A stretch of 64,000 nucleotides of DNA from WHSW01 sp963821345 (GCA_963821345.1 CAWGDM010000012.1:434001-498000), one strand, 5' to 3'; positions 51,938-60,669 are shown, counted from the stretch's first letter. The notes: generated from the sequence alone by a model not told the origin. Numbers and translations are program-made.

Positions 51938-53494
51938 ATGTCAACAACCCAGCCCCAGCACGAGCTGTCCGTCTCATCGACTGACGAACTTCGCTCGCGA
52001 GCCCGAGGGGCCCTCGAGAACTGCGGCGTCGATCTGTCCTCGGCCGGGACTGGACCGGCCGTGAGCGCGCGCTCGCCGATCACAGGCGAGGCGTTGTTCG
52101 ACGTACCCGCCGCAGGCCAGGAGGAGGTGGAGGCGGCGATCGCCGAGACCGAGCGTGCCTTTCGTGAGTGGCGTGCCGTACCCGCGCCCGTCCGGGGTGC
52201 GTTCGTCAAGCGTCTGGGCGAACTATTGGGCGAACACAAGGCGGACGTCGCCGAGCTGGTCACGATCGAGGCCGGGAAGATCCGCTCGGAGTCCCTCGGC
52301 GAGGTGCAGGAGGCCATCGATATCTGCGACTTCGCGGTCGGGTTGTCGCGCCAGCTCGATGGGCGCACGATGCCGTCCGAGCGGCCAGGCCACCGGTTGA
52401 TGGAGACGTGGCACCCGCTGGGTGTGGTCGGCGTCATCACCGCGTTCAACTTCCCGGCGGCGGTCTGGGCCTGGAACGCCGCGGTCGCCTTTGTCTGCGG
52501 GGACACCATTGTGTGGAAGCCCTCGCCGATGACTCCTCTCACCTCGATGGCGTGCTCGGCCTTGGTGGATCGCGCCGCATCGGAGTGCGGCGCGCCGGCC
52601 GCCGTGCAGCGGCTCGTGATCGCTGACGCTCGCGAGGGCCAAGCGCTGGTGGATAGCCCCGATGTCGCGCTGGTGAGCGCTACCGGATCGGAGCGCATGG
52701 GGGCGGAGGTCGCGCCACGCGTGGCAGCCCGCATGGGGCGAGTGTTGCTTGAGCTCGGCGGGAACAACGCAGCGGTCGTGGCACCCTCGGCCGATCTCGA
52801 GCTCGCCCAGCGGGGGATCGTCTTCGCTGCCGCGGGAACCGCCGGCCAGCGCTGCACGACCTTGCGACGGGTGATCGCACACGAAGACGTCGCCGACGAG
52901 CTCGTCGCCGCGCTGCGCGACGTGTTCGGCCGCCTGGAGATCGGCGACCCGAGCGCCTCCGGGACGTTGGTCGGTCCGCTGATCAATGAGCGGGCGTACG
53001 AGGGGATGGTCGCGGCGCTCGAGGAGGCACAGTCCGACGCAGGCGAGCTGATCGTAGGCGGCGGCCGGCGTGCCGCTGCGGGCCTCCCGAATGCTTATTA
53101 CGTCGAGCCCGCGATCGTCCGCATGCCCGCCCAGACAGAGCTGGTGCGTCGCGAGACGTTCGCCCCACTCCTCTACGTGTTGACCTACCGGGACCTTGAG
53201 GACGCGATCGCGCTCCATAACGGTGTTCCCCAAGGACTGTCGTCGAGCATCTTCACCCGTGACCAACGAGAGGCCGAGCGCTTCCTCGCCTCCGACGGCT
53301 CCGATTGCGGGATCGTCAACGTCAACATCGGCACCTCCGGCGCCGAGATCGGCGGCGCGTTCGGCGGCGAGAAGTCCACCGGAGGAGGCCGCGAGTCCGG
53401 CTCGGATGCCTGGCGCGCCTACATGCGCCGGGCCACCAACACCGTCAACTACTCGGACGAGCTCCCGCTGGCCCAGGGTGTCGAGTTTGGGTGA
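51938..53494 (+). CDS. ALDH7-family aldehyde dehydrogenase (2-aminoadipate semialdehyde dehydrogenase)
   Basis: 518 residues, antiquitin type. Catalytic Cys 306 (AGQRCTTLRR), general base Glu 272 (LELGGNN), and the ending VNVNIGTSGAEIGGAFGGEK then STGGGRESGSDAWRAYMRR, diagnostic of ALDH7 (AmaB/Pcd/ALDH7A1). The family oxidises 2-aminoadipate 6-semialdehyde (from piperideine-6-carboxylate) to 2-aminoadipate in lysine and pipecolate breakdown. It starts 39 bases after the oxidase gene and is followed by the E1 gene 45 bases later, probably one operon. Confidence 0.9.
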   Translation: MSTTQPQHELSVSSTDELRSRARGALENCGVDLSSAGTGPAVSARSPITGEALFDVPAAGQEEVEAAIAETERAFREWRAVPAPVRGAFVKRLGELLGEHKADVAELVTIEAGKIRSESLGEVQEAIDICDFAVGLSRQLDGRTMPSERPGHRLMETWHPLGVVGVITAFNFPAAVWAWNAAVAFVCGDTIVWKPSPMTPLTSMACSALVDRAASECGAPAAVQRLVIADAREGQALVDSPDVALVSATGSERMGAEVAPRVAARMGRVLLELGGNNAAVVAPSADLELAQRGIVFAAAGTAGQRCTTLRRVIAHEDVADELVAALRDVFGRLEIGDPSASGTLVGPLINERAYEGMVAALEEAQSDAGELIVGGGRRAAAGLPNAYYVEPAIVRMPAQTELVRRETFAPLLYVLTYRDLEDAIALHNGVPQGLSSSIFTRDQREAERFLASDGSDCGIVNVNIGTSGAEIGGAFGGEKSTGGGRESGSDAWRAYMRRATNTVNYSDELPLAQGVEFG

Positions 53495-53539
53495 GATCCG
53501 TGCCGTCCTGCTGATGAGCCGGGGATAGAGGGCGGTTCT

Positions 53540-55831
53540 TTGGCGGCGACCGAGACACCGGAGCAAGCGCTTGAGCGTCACTTCCGCGAGCGCGTGGCTG
53601 CGCTCGGCAGTAGAGGCGCTGGCGACGTCGAGCTCGATCAGCCGGTCCGCGACGGCACCCGGCTGACCGGACGAATGGCCCTCGCGTTGTTCGACGCGAT
53701 GGTGGCAAGCAGGAATCTCGACCTCGCCGCGCGCTATCTGCGGAAGGAAGGGCCCGGCGTCTACACGATCGGATCCGCGGGCCACGAGTCAAACGCCGCG
53801 ATCGCAGCGGCGCTCAGACCCACCGATCCAGCGCTCCTCCATTACCGATCGGGCGGGTTCTACTGCGCGCGGGCGCAGCAGGTCCCGGGCTCCACCCCAT
53901 TACGGGACATCCTCCTCGGCCTGGTCGCCGCCGCGGATGAGCCGATTTCCGGCGGGCGACACAAGGTGTTCGGCAACCACGCGCTCGCGGTGATCCCTCA
54001 GACCTCGACGATTGCGTCTCATCTGCCCCGTGCGATGGGGGTCGGGTTCGCGATCGAACGCGCGCAGCGGATCGGTGTCGGCCCTGCGTGGCCGGCGGAC
54101 GCGATCGTGGTCTGCTCATTCGGCGATGCTTCGCTCAACCACTCGACTGCCCTGGGAGCGTTGAACGCCGCTGAGTACAACGTGCACCAGGGGCTGCGGA
54201 TGCCGGTGCTGTTCTGCTGCGAGGACAACGGCTTCGGCATCAGCGTCCGCACGCCCCGCGATTGGGTCAACGAAGCTTGGTCGAATCGGCCGCATCTGCG
54301 CTATTTCAGCGCCGAGGGGACAGACATCGCAGGCGCGTATGACGCGGCTCTGGCGGCAGCCGAATACGTGCGCAGCGAGCGCCGCCCCGCGTTTCTGCAC
54401 TTGCGGTGCGTTCGCTTCCTCGGTCATGCGGGCAGCGACGCCGAGATCGGCTATCGCAGCCATGCCGAGATCGGCGAGGACCTTGAGCGCGATCCCCTCA
54501 TCCACGCCGCACGCCTGCTCGCGGAGGTCGGGATCGCCGAGCCCAGCGAGCTGCTCGCCAAGTACGACGCAGTTGCAGCGGACGTGCGGCGCCTGGCGGA
54601 CGACGCCGCGAATCAACGACGGCTGTCGAGCGCATCAGAAGTGATGGAGCCGATCGCTCGACGACGGCCGGAAGCGATCGCCTCGGACGTGAGCCGGGCG
54701 GCGAGCCCGGATGCGAGGGCGAGCGCGTTCGGAGGGAGACTTCCAGAAGAAGCAGGCCCATTGACATTGGCCGAGTCGATCAACGCGACGTTGACCGACG
54801 CACTCGCAACCCGGCCGGAGATATTGGTGTTCGGCGAGGACGTCGGTGATAAGGGAGGCGTCTACGGCGTTACCCGTGGACTGCAGCGCCGTTTCGGCAT
54901 CACTCGCGTGTTCGACACGCTTCTCGACGAACAGACGATCCTCGGTGTCGCGCTCGGTTGCGGCGTCTCCGGCCTGCTTCCGGTTCCCGAGATCCAGTAC
55001 CTGGCTTACCTGCACAATGCCGAGGATCAGCTTCGGGGCGAGGCCGCAACCTTGCCGTTCTTCTCGAATGGCCAATACCACAACCCGATGGTGCTGCGGA
55101 TCGCCGGATACGGCTACCAAAAGGGCTTCGGCGGCCATTTCCACAACGACGATGCCGTGGCAATCCTCCGAGACATACCCGGGATCGTCGTGGCGTCTCC
55201 ATCCCGACCGGACGACGCGGCGGCCGTGCTCCGCGCCTGCCTCGCAGCCGCGTCCGTTGACGGATCGACGTGCGTTTTTCTAGAGCCGATCGCGCTATAC
55301 CACACCCGTGATCTGCTTACCCCGGGCGATGGTGGCTGGGTCGCGCCGTATCCCCTACCCAGCGAGTGGTCGGCTTGTCACGCCCCAATTGGATCGGCAC
55401 GAGTACACGGTGACGGCAGCGACCTGACAATCGCCACATTCGCGAACGGTACGTACATGTCGCTGCGCGTCGCGCAGCGTCTCGCCGACGATGGGATCGA
55501 TGTGCGCGTGGTTGACCTGCGGTGGCTTGTCCCACTGCCGGTTGCCGACATCCTCCGGGAGGCCGAAGCGACCGGACGCGTGCTGATCGTGGATGAGACG
55601 CGCCGGAGCGGCGGGGTCTCCGAGGGCATCGTGGGCGCGCTCGTCGACGCGAACTTCGAGGGGACGATCTCGCGGGTGACGAGCCAGGACTCCTTTGTTC
55701 CATTGGGGGAAGCCGCTGACCACGTCTTACTGCAAGAAGCGGAGATCGAGGCGGCCGCGCGTGCGCTCGTAGGCTCCGTGGACCATCGCCAGCGCTCCAG
55801 TGCGTCCGGTAGCCACTCACGCTCCCGCTAG
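53540..55831 (+). CDS. 2-oxoacid dehydrogenase E1, alpha and beta subunits fused
   Basis: 763 residues from a TTG start behind AGAGGGCGG. Residues about 45-370 match the E1 alpha of branched-chain/2-oxoacid dehydrogenases (HYRSGGFY, thiamine-diphosphate motif CSFGDASLNHSTALGALN ending in EDN); about 410-750 match E1 beta (VFGEDVGDKGGVYGVTRGL, FFSNGQYHNPMVLR, DLRWLVPLP, DETRRSGG). No E2 or E3 gene is near, so it must borrow them. In a lysine pathway the natural substrate would be 2-oxoadipate, which is inference; a branched-chain oxoacid is equally possible. Confidence 0.88.
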   Translation: MAATETPEQALERHFRERVAALGSRGAGDVELDQPVRDGTRLTGRMALALFDAMVASRNLDLAARYLRKEGPGVYTIGSAGHESNAAIAAALRPTDPALLHYRSGGFYCARAQQVPGSTPLRDILLGLVAAADEPISGGRHKVFGNHALAVIPQTSTIASHLPRAMGVGFAIERAQRIGVGPAWPADAIVVCSFGDASLNHSTALGALNAAEYNVHQGLRMPVLFCCEDNGFGISVRTPRDWVNEAWSNRPHLRYFSAEGTDIAGAYDAALAAAEYVRSERRPAFLHLRCVRFLGHAGSDAEIGYRSHAEIGEDLERDPLIHAARLLAEVGIAEPSELLAKYDAVAADVRRLADDAANQRRLSSASEVMEPIARRRPEAIASDVSRAASPDARASAFGGRLPEEAGPLTLAESINATLTDALATRPEILVFGEDVGDKGGVYGVTRGLQRRFGITRVFDTLLDEQTILGVALGCGVSGLLPVPEIQYLAYLHNAEDQLRGEAATLPFFSNGQYHNPMVLRIAGYGYQKGFGGHFHNDDAVAILRDIPGIVVASPSRPDDAAAVLRACLAAASVDGSTCVFLEPIALYHTRDLLTPGDGGWVAPYPLPSEWSACHAPIGSARVHGDGSDLTIATFANGTYMSLRVAQRLADDGIDVRVVDLRWLVPLPVADILREAEATGRVLIVDETRRSGGVSEGIVGALVDANFEGTISRVTSQDSFVPLGEAADHVLLQEAEIEAAARALVGSVDHRQRSSASGSHSRSR

Positions 55832-55832
55832 A

Positions 55833-55848
55833 CCGGCGTTTTCGCCGG
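55833..55848. terminator. Perfect hairpin between convergent genes
   Basis: CCGGCG-TTTT-CGCCGG in the 28-base gap between the E1 fusion gene and the convergent lysine-dehydrogenase-like gene. Bidirectional termination is the obvious role. It has the same 6-bp stem/TTTT-loop form as the hairpin at 3403-3418. Confidence 0.55.
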
Positions 55849-55859
55849 AAGAGCGAGTT

Positions 55860-56993
55860 TCAAGCGACTGGCAGCAGCGGTATGTCGTCGCGCACCTCCG
55901 CGTGGGGCTCGCGCGCGAGCATCTGACCTGCCGAGGTGGCGAGGAAGGCGTCGAGCGACACGTCTTCCTGGCAGACGAAGCCCGAGTCCGGCAGCGAGCC
56001 CTCGGCAAGCAACTCGACCGTCCCGACCGCCCCCGCGGCTGTCGTCCATGCGATCGCGGTCCGGGCGGCGCCGGCGACGATCCGCGGGCGGTACACGCGG
56101 ACGAACTCCTCGCGTGCCCGGCGTCCGCCGCTGTTTCCATCGGCCGCCGCGTAGACGATCACCAGATCGTCCCGGACCGGCGGGTAGGCGTCCCCAAGGA
56201 GCCGCATGGCCTCCTCTCGCCGCCGGCCAAGGCCAAGCTCCTGCAGCATGAACCGCATCAGCTGGCAGTGACCGGGATACCGGATCGTCTTGTAGTCGAG
56301 GCGGTCGACACGTCCGGCGAACTTTTCGCACATCGTCCCGAGGCCGCCCGAGGTGGTGAACGCCTCGTAGGGCGCCCCGTCGATTACGACCGTCTCCAGA
56401 TCCGAGAGCGACGGCACGCTCACGAGCTCGCCTCCGCGCAGCTGCTCGCAGTCGTTCAGATACTCGTTGACGAGCCCGGCAGAAGACCAGTTGCACGCAT
56501 AGCCGGCCGCATTGTTCGGGCTACGCGGAAGGGCCCCGACGCGTAGCTCGATCCGGTCGACGGTCTCAAGGCTGGCCGCAAGCGCACCGCCAACGATGCA
56601 GATGAACCCTGGGGCGAGACCGCAGCACGGCATCCAGACCGTGTTCGAGCTCTGCGCGAGCTGCCTTACGGTGCGCGAGGTGGCGACATCTTCGGACAGA
56701 TCCAGGTAGTGCACCCCGGCCGAATGCGCCGCCGGGACAACCACGGTGTTCAGGTAGTAGGGCAGGCATGAGATGACCGCGTCGACGCCCGCGAACAGCT
56801 CCTCGAGCGCCGCAGCATCCGTGACGTCCATAACCGACGCGTGGTCACCGGCCGCCCTGCTCTCGTCGGCGTCGACTCCCCGCACCTCGAACCCGCGTTC
56901 GACAAGCATGTCGGCGATCAGCCGCCCGACATTTCCAAGGCCGACGACTGCGATCCGATCGACCCGGGAGTGGAGGGCGGGTGGCGAATCCAT
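55860..56993 (-). CDS. Saccharopine dehydrogenase-like / L-lysine 6-dehydrogenase family
   Basis: 377 residues. Rossmann GLGNVG (18-23), the Asp-ending second strand, VISCLPYYLNTVVVPAA, YLDLSEDVA and CGLAPGF, which are hallmarks of lysine 6-dehydrogenase, an NAD enzyme making 2-aminoadipate semialdehyde/piperideine-6-carboxylate. That product is exactly the substrate of the ALDH7 encoded across the convergent boundary. Start at 56993 lies 55 bases from a decayed fragment of a cyclase-ATPase gene. Confidence 0.85.
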   Translation of the reverse strand: MDSPPALHSRVDRIAVVGLGNVGRLIADMLVERGFEVRGVDADESRAAGDHASVMDVTDAAALEELFAGVDAVISCLPYYLNTVVVPAAHSAGVHYLDLSEDVATSRTVRQLAQSSNTVWMPCCGLAPGFICIVGGALAASLETVDRIELRVGALPRSPNNAAGYACNWSSAGLVNEYLNDCEQLRGGELVSVPSLSDLETVVIDGAPYEAFTTSGGLGTMCEKFAGRVDRLDYKTIRYPGHCQLMRFMLQELGLGRRREEAMRLLGDAYPPVRDDLVIVYAAADGNSGGRRAREEFVRVYRPRIVAGAARTAIAWTTAAGAVGTVELLAEGSLPDSGFVCQEDVSLDAFLATSAGQMLAREPHAEVRDDIPLLPVA

Positions 56994-57047
56994 GCCTCGC
57001 GGTGACTTCTAGCAGGCTGCACGGTCCGACTCCCGTCCCGGTGCCCA

Positions 57048-57180
57048 GCGACCTCGCCGCTCCAGGCGGGATACAAATCCCGTAGGGGCCGCCCCGTCGG
57101 GGCGATCCTGTCCGCCAGGCCGAGCGTCCGTAGTGGGGTGTGACGGTCCCGGTCGGGAGCTCTTCCCGTCGGCCACGCTC
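57048..57180 (-). pseudogene. Relic of a second cyclase-ATPase gene (internal deletion)
   Basis: Two pieces homologous to the gene at 6842-9407. 57048-57130 aligns gap-free to 6978-7060 with about 5 differences in 83 bases (coding near the C-terminus, LRDLYPAWS). 57141-57180 aligns to 9371-9410, the start-codon end, with a 22-base identical stretch at 57141-57162. Everything between (about 2.3 kb) is missing and the joint is immediate. The reading frame is broken. Orientation is minus, as in the parent. Confidence 0.8.
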
Positions 57181-57458
57181 GCTCGCAGGCGTGTGCTCAC
57201 CTGAGAAAGCGCGACGTCGGGGACGGCGAATCGACTCAGCAGGCGTCGTACCTGTACCGCGCCGAGCCCGGCTGGCTCACCCCCGCGAGCCGCGACGCCC
57301 GCACCTCGCGCAAGAGCGAGAACGAAGCGGCAACCAGACGAGAGCGCCCCGCGAGCCGCTTTCTCGAGACAGAAGCGACTCTCCCGCGAGGCTGGCGAAG
57401 CTCTCGGGAGACGTTCGCCGCCCGCCGAGGGCGGCGCGTGGGAGGCTCTGGGGGCCCC
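57181..57458. other. Intergenic DNA with an Arg/Ser-rich minus-strand open frame, no supported gene
   Basis: No complete gene is seen. The minus strand encodes a short run ending in ARYRYDAC near 57239, which may be a decayed end of a gene, but I cannot identify it. The right end holds the ribosome site GGAGG at 57440-57444 for the arginase-family gene. Confidence 0.35.
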
Positions 57459-58391
57459 ATGCCTAACCCACGCCACGCCGCCCCCCGCGCCGCCGTCGTT
57501 CGGGCACCCTCGGGACTCGGGCTGCGCGCGGCCGGGGTCGAGGGACTCGGCGATGCGCTGCTCGGGCACGGCTTGGCGGAGGCACTCGATGCACGCACCG
57601 CCACGACCGTCGCGGCCCCGCCCGGCTCCGGGGTGCGCGACCCGGCGAGCGGCGTGCTCAACGGGCCCGAGGTGGTCGCGTACGCGGTCGCGCTCGCCGA
57701 CGCGGTCGGGAAAGTGCTCGACGCCGGCGACGTGCCCCTCGTCCTCGGCGGCGATTGCAGTGTGCTGCTCGGCGGGACGCTCGCGCTGCGCCGCCGTGAT
57801 CGCGCCGGTCTCCTGTTCCTCGACGGTCACGCCGACTTCTACCAGCCGTCGGCCGAGCCCTCGGGCGAGGCGGCGTCAATGGACCTCGCGCTGGTTACCG
57901 GCTACGGGCCGCCAACGATCGGCGACATAGAGGGCCGCTCGCCCCTCGTCCGCGCCGAGGACGCAGTCGTCGTCGGCTTCCGGGACGCGGAGGAACAGGC
58001 CCGCAACGGCAGCCAGCCACTTCCCGGCGCGCTTCTCGCGCTCGACCTCGCCACGGTCCGCGCGCTCGGGGCGCTGGCCGCCGCCGAGCGTGCCCTCGCC
58101 CACCTGACCCGCCCGGGCGCTCCTGACCGCTTCTGGGTCCACGTCGACGCGGACGTGCTTGACGACGCGGTCATGCCCGCGGTCGACTACCGCCAGCCCG
58201 GCGGACTGTCCCCCGACGAGCTCGCGACCGTCCTCGCCGCCGCGATGGCGTCCGGCCGCGTCGCCGGCGTCGAGGTGACGATCTACAACCCGGCTCTCGA
58301 CCCCGACGGGACCGCCGGCGCGGCGCTCACCGGCGCGCTTGCGCGCGGGCTCGGGGGCGCCGCCGTTCCTCGCCGACCGGGACCGCGTTGA
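57459..58391 (+). CDS. Arginase/agmatinase/formiminoglutamase family ureohydrolase
   Basis: 310 residues from an ATG at 57459. The Mn-binding motifs are present: LGGDCSVLLGG (about 96, with Asp-Cys in place of the usual Asp-His), FLDGHADFYQP (Asp-x-His-x-Asp, about 124-134) and VHVDADVLDDA (about 227-237). The first motif normally supplies His, so one Mn ligand may be changed. It hydrolyses a guanidino or formimino group, giving urea or formamide. No arginine pathway gene is adjacent, so the substrate is open. Confidence 0.85.
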   Translation: MPNPRHAAPRAAVVRAPSGLGLRAAGVEGLGDALLGHGLAEALDARTATTVAAPPGSGVRDPASGVLNGPEVVAYAVALADAVGKVLDAGDVPLVLGGDCSVLLGGTLALRRRDRAGLLFLDGHADFYQPSAEPSGEAASMDLALVTGYGPPTIGDIEGRSPLVRAEDAVVVGFRDAEEQARNGSQPLPGALLALDLATVRALGALAAAERALAHLTRPGAPDRFWVHVDADVLDDAVMPAVDYRQPGGLSPDELATVLAAAMASGRVAGVEVTIYNPALDPDGTAGAALTGALARGLGGAAVPRRPGPR

Positions 58392-58421
58392 TCCTGCAGT
58401 CGCCGGGCGGGCTTCGGTCGT

Positions 58422-58832
58422 TCAGCCCTGACGGTCCGGACCCGCGCGCTCAAGCTCGATCCGGATCAGCACGCGTCGCTCACGTTCCATCCGCGCCCGG
58501 TAGTCGTCCCAATCGGGGTTCTCGTCCGGGAAGCGCTCGTAGTAGTCGATCAGCGGGTCCATCGCCTCGGGCAGCGAGAGCACCTGGGCACGGCCCTCGA
58601 CGAAGAGCCACTGCCCGAAGAAGCCGTCGGTGAAGACGCAGGCCTGCGCCCACGGGTCGCGACGCAGGTTCTGCACCTTGTAGGCGGTCTCCCGGCTCGA
58701 GATGACGGCCCGCCCCTCGCCGTCCGCGTTCACGAGCACTGGGCTCTGCTGGATGCGATCGCCCGCGCGGCGAGTGGCGAGCACGCCGCGATGGTGCTCG
58801 CTCAGGAACGCCCGTGCCTCGTCGAGGTCCAC
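58422..58832 (-). CDS. PPOX-class split-barrel protein (probably F420- or flavin-dependent)
   Basis: 136 residues, flavin-reductase-like split barrel. LATRRAGDRIQQSPVLVNADGEG, VISSRETAYKVQNLRRDPWAQACVF and a C-terminal ERRVLIRIELERAG strand are typical of F420H2-dependent reductases and Rv1155-like proteins. The TAYKVQNLRRDP segment contacts the cofactor phosphate. Convergent with the arginase-family gene, 30 bases apart. Confidence 0.85.
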   Translation of the reverse strand: MDLDEARAFLSEHHRGVLATRRAGDRIQQSPVLVNADGEGRAVISSRETAYKVQNLRRDPWAQACVFTDGFFGQWLFVEGRAQVLSLPEAMDPLIDYYERFPDENPDWDDYRARMERERRVLIRIELERAGPDRQG

Positions 58833-59111
58833 GTTCAGGACTCTAAACGCCGGCGGAGGTTCTCAAGCCTGCTGCGGTAGGGCGTGCGCCGCGGCTTCTC
58901 GCGCGTCGGGCGCTCACTCCTCCTTCGCGCGACGACGAGCAGCGCCACGCTAACGGTCGGCGGGCTTACCCTCTTTCTCCGTGGCGAAAGCGAGCCCGCA
59001 GTCATCGATCCTTACCGCGTCTGATGTTGCCTCGCGTCAGTGCCTTCCTGTCAGAGGACCGTCGCGGTGTGCGAATATCCGCGCCCCGCAACGGACAGGA
59101 GGTACGGCCTG

Positions 59112-59525
59112 ATGGCTGATCCCAAGCGCGTCGTCGAACGGCATGTCGAGGCGTTCAACGCACGGGACGCGGACGCCGAGCCTTGGAGCGACGACGCCGA
59201 CTTCGTCGCGCCGAACGCGTCGATGCACGGCCGCGAGGAGGTTCTCGGCTTCCTCGGTGTGTTCTGGGACGCGTTTCCGGACGGGCGTCTTGAGACGTCG
59301 CGCCTTCTCGCCGAAGGATCCGTCGTCGCTGCCGAGGGCCGGTTCACCGGCACGCACACCGGTGTCATGCGCACGCCGGAAGGCGACGTCGCGGCCACGG
59401 GACGGCACGTCGACTTCCGCTGGATGTCGAGTTACGAGGTTCGCGGCGACGAGCTGGCCTCGGAGCATCTCTACTTCGATCAGGCCGAGCTGCTCGGCCA
59501 GCTCGGACTGATGCCCGCGACCTGA
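59112..59525 (+). CDS. SnoaL-like polyketide-cyclase-fold protein
   Basis: 137 residues. The ATG at 59112 has GGAGG ten bases before it; an ATG-like start at 59040 adds a basic tail with no family match. RVVERHVEAFNARDADAE, the DFVAPNASMHGREEVLGFL segment and HVDFRWMSSYEVRGDELASEHLYFD are diagnostic of the SnoaL/ester-cyclase fold. Ligand unknown. A 279-base gap precedes it, holding the promoter. Confidence 0.8.
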   Translation: MADPKRVVERHVEAFNARDADAEPWSDDADFVAPNASMHGREEVLGFLGVFWDAFPDGRLETSRLLAEGSVVAAEGRFTGTHTGVMRTPEGDVAATGRHVDFRWMSSYEVRGDELASEHLYFDQAELLGQLGLMPAT

Positions 59526-59696
59526 GCGCGCTCCTGCCTTGGTGAAACGCAGCAGCGCCGTGCCTAGCTCATGCGTCGCAGCGAGATCGAATACCCGGCC
59601 CGATTCGTTTCTCGCTACGACGCACGGATTGTCGAGCGAGTACGCCTGCCGGTCTGAGTGCGATATCGCGTTCGTCCAATGCGCTACTTCTGAGGG

Positions 59697-60113
59697 CTAC
59701 TCCGACAGCCCGGCGGCTTCGAGGGCCTCGGCGTGGCTCGTGTAGTTGCACATCCGAATCACGCGACCCGCATCCAGCTCGTACACGATGGCGAGGTTCA
59801 GTTCGACTGGTACGCCGCTTCCCTTTCCCGTCGCCCACTGATGCAACAGGCCCACCACTCGGTCATCGCCGGCGTCGATCAGCCGCTCGAGCTGAATTCC
59901 GTAGCCCTGGAAGTCCTCAGTCCATCTGCGCATGAACTCGATGAACCCGTCACGGCCCCGAAACGTTTCCGCCCCCATGAGGTCGGACGTCTGCCACTCG
60001 ACGTCTGCCGCGAGCGTCCCGGTTTCGAAGGCGGCACCGGGGTTGCCGCGCTCCAAGCCCTGCACGAAGGCTTCGAACATCCGCCGCACGATCTCCACGT
60101 TCTCCTGCGACAT
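59697..60113 (-). CDS. SnoaL/NTF2-like protein
   Basis: 138 residues from the ATG at 60113 (MSQENVEIVRRMFEAF, the family's exact beginning). The rest is ETFRGRDGFIEFMRRW, DRVVGLLHQWATG, NLAIVYELDAGRVIRM and the AEALEAAGL ending shared with the protein at 13712. A 14-residue upstream extension to an ATG at 60155 does not match the family. It is adjacent to the tRNA-fragment repeat patch. Confidence 0.8.
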   Translation of the reverse strand: MSQENVEIVRRMFEAFVQGLERGNPGAAFETGTLAADVEWQTSDLMGAETFRGRDGFIEFMRRWTEDFQGYGIQLERLIDAGDDRVVGLLHQWATGKGSGVPVELNLAIVYELDAGRVIRMCNYTSHAEALEAAGLSE

Positions 60114-60201
60114 CGCCGCGCAGTATCTCCCAAGAGAGCTGCGCTCTCCATGCAAAGCGATACTTCTCGCGTGCCTGGCGCCGTGCGTCGCAACTAAATC
60201 C

Positions 60202-60243
60202 GATAGGTGGTGGGATTTGAACCCACGACCTCCGGGGTATGAG
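60202..60243 (-). tRNA. Truncated tRNA-Met-like gene, 3' half only
   Basis: Minus strand from CTCATA (anticodon CAT) through the variable region, a perfect T-arm GTGGG-TTCAAAT-CCCAC (60210-60226) and acceptor strand CACCTAT. The partner anticodon strand is missing: past TATGAG the sequence departs from a tRNA (no CCCCGG to pair with CCGGGG). The 5' half is absent within 100 bases. This is how integrating elements leave tRNA 3' ends at attachment sites. Confidence 0.6.
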
Positions 60244-60308
60244 ATGCCTTGACGGTCGTCGGCTGGGTGCTATCCCGCTTAATCGAGCGATGTGCGCTCT
60301 GCTCGGTT

Positions 60309-60337
60309 AGCTGAGATTCGCTCAGTTGGTACCCCGG
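60309..60337 (+). repeat. Direct repeat copy 1
   Basis: AGCTGAGATTCGCTCAGTT followed by GGTACCCCGG. Contains a small hairpin CTGAG-ATTCG-CTCAG. The identical 19-base core recurs at 60910, 601 bases on. Confidence 0.75.
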
Positions 60338-60393
60338 CGCGGGCCTTTACACGGTGACCGGTGGCCCAGTGCGGCCAAGTCCTTTGCCAGGTG

Positions 60394-60669
60394 TCAAGCG
60401 GCGGACCGCGACCGGTGCTCTTCGGTGTGCGCCCGCGCACGTTCCGTCCGGGGTGCGAACCTGCGCGCCGGAAGCGGTGCCTCGGGCTCGAACGACGTCG
60501 CCTGCTGGTTCTCTATTCGCTTCCGGGCCCGTCTGATCAGGCCAACCGTGGCGAGAACCTCGGCGGCGATGAGGTCGGGGGCAGGGGCGTACTCGCCGGC
60601 GGCGACGGCACGCCGCAGCTCTGGTACGCGCTTGCCTAGCGGATCCGTCGTCGTGTTCTCGTCCTGCAT
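60394..60669 (-). CDS. FlgM-like (anti-sigma-28) small protein
   Basis: 91 residues from an ATG with GAGGGAC just upstream. DPLGKRVPELRRAVAAGEY (about residues 9-27), then APAPDLIAAEVLATV, mirrors the C-terminal sigma-binding helix region of FlgM-type anti-sigma factors (ELxxAVAAGxYxxDP). The Arg-rich tail is longer than usual. No flagellar gene is near. It lies between the two tRNA-like fragments and repeats. An independent small actinobacterial protein with the same helix pattern is possible. Confidence 0.5.
   Translation of the reverse strand: MQDENTTTDPLGKRVPELRRAVAAGEYAPAPDLIAAEVLATVGLIRRARKRIENQQATSFEPEAPLPARRFAPRTERARAHTEEHRSRSAA

Noticed and set aside
59530..59696. Protein-like reading (SLDNPCVVARNESGR region) continuing in frame after the SnoaL stop
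   Set aside because: No start, no family match and weak codon bias; may be chance or a relic, not supportable.
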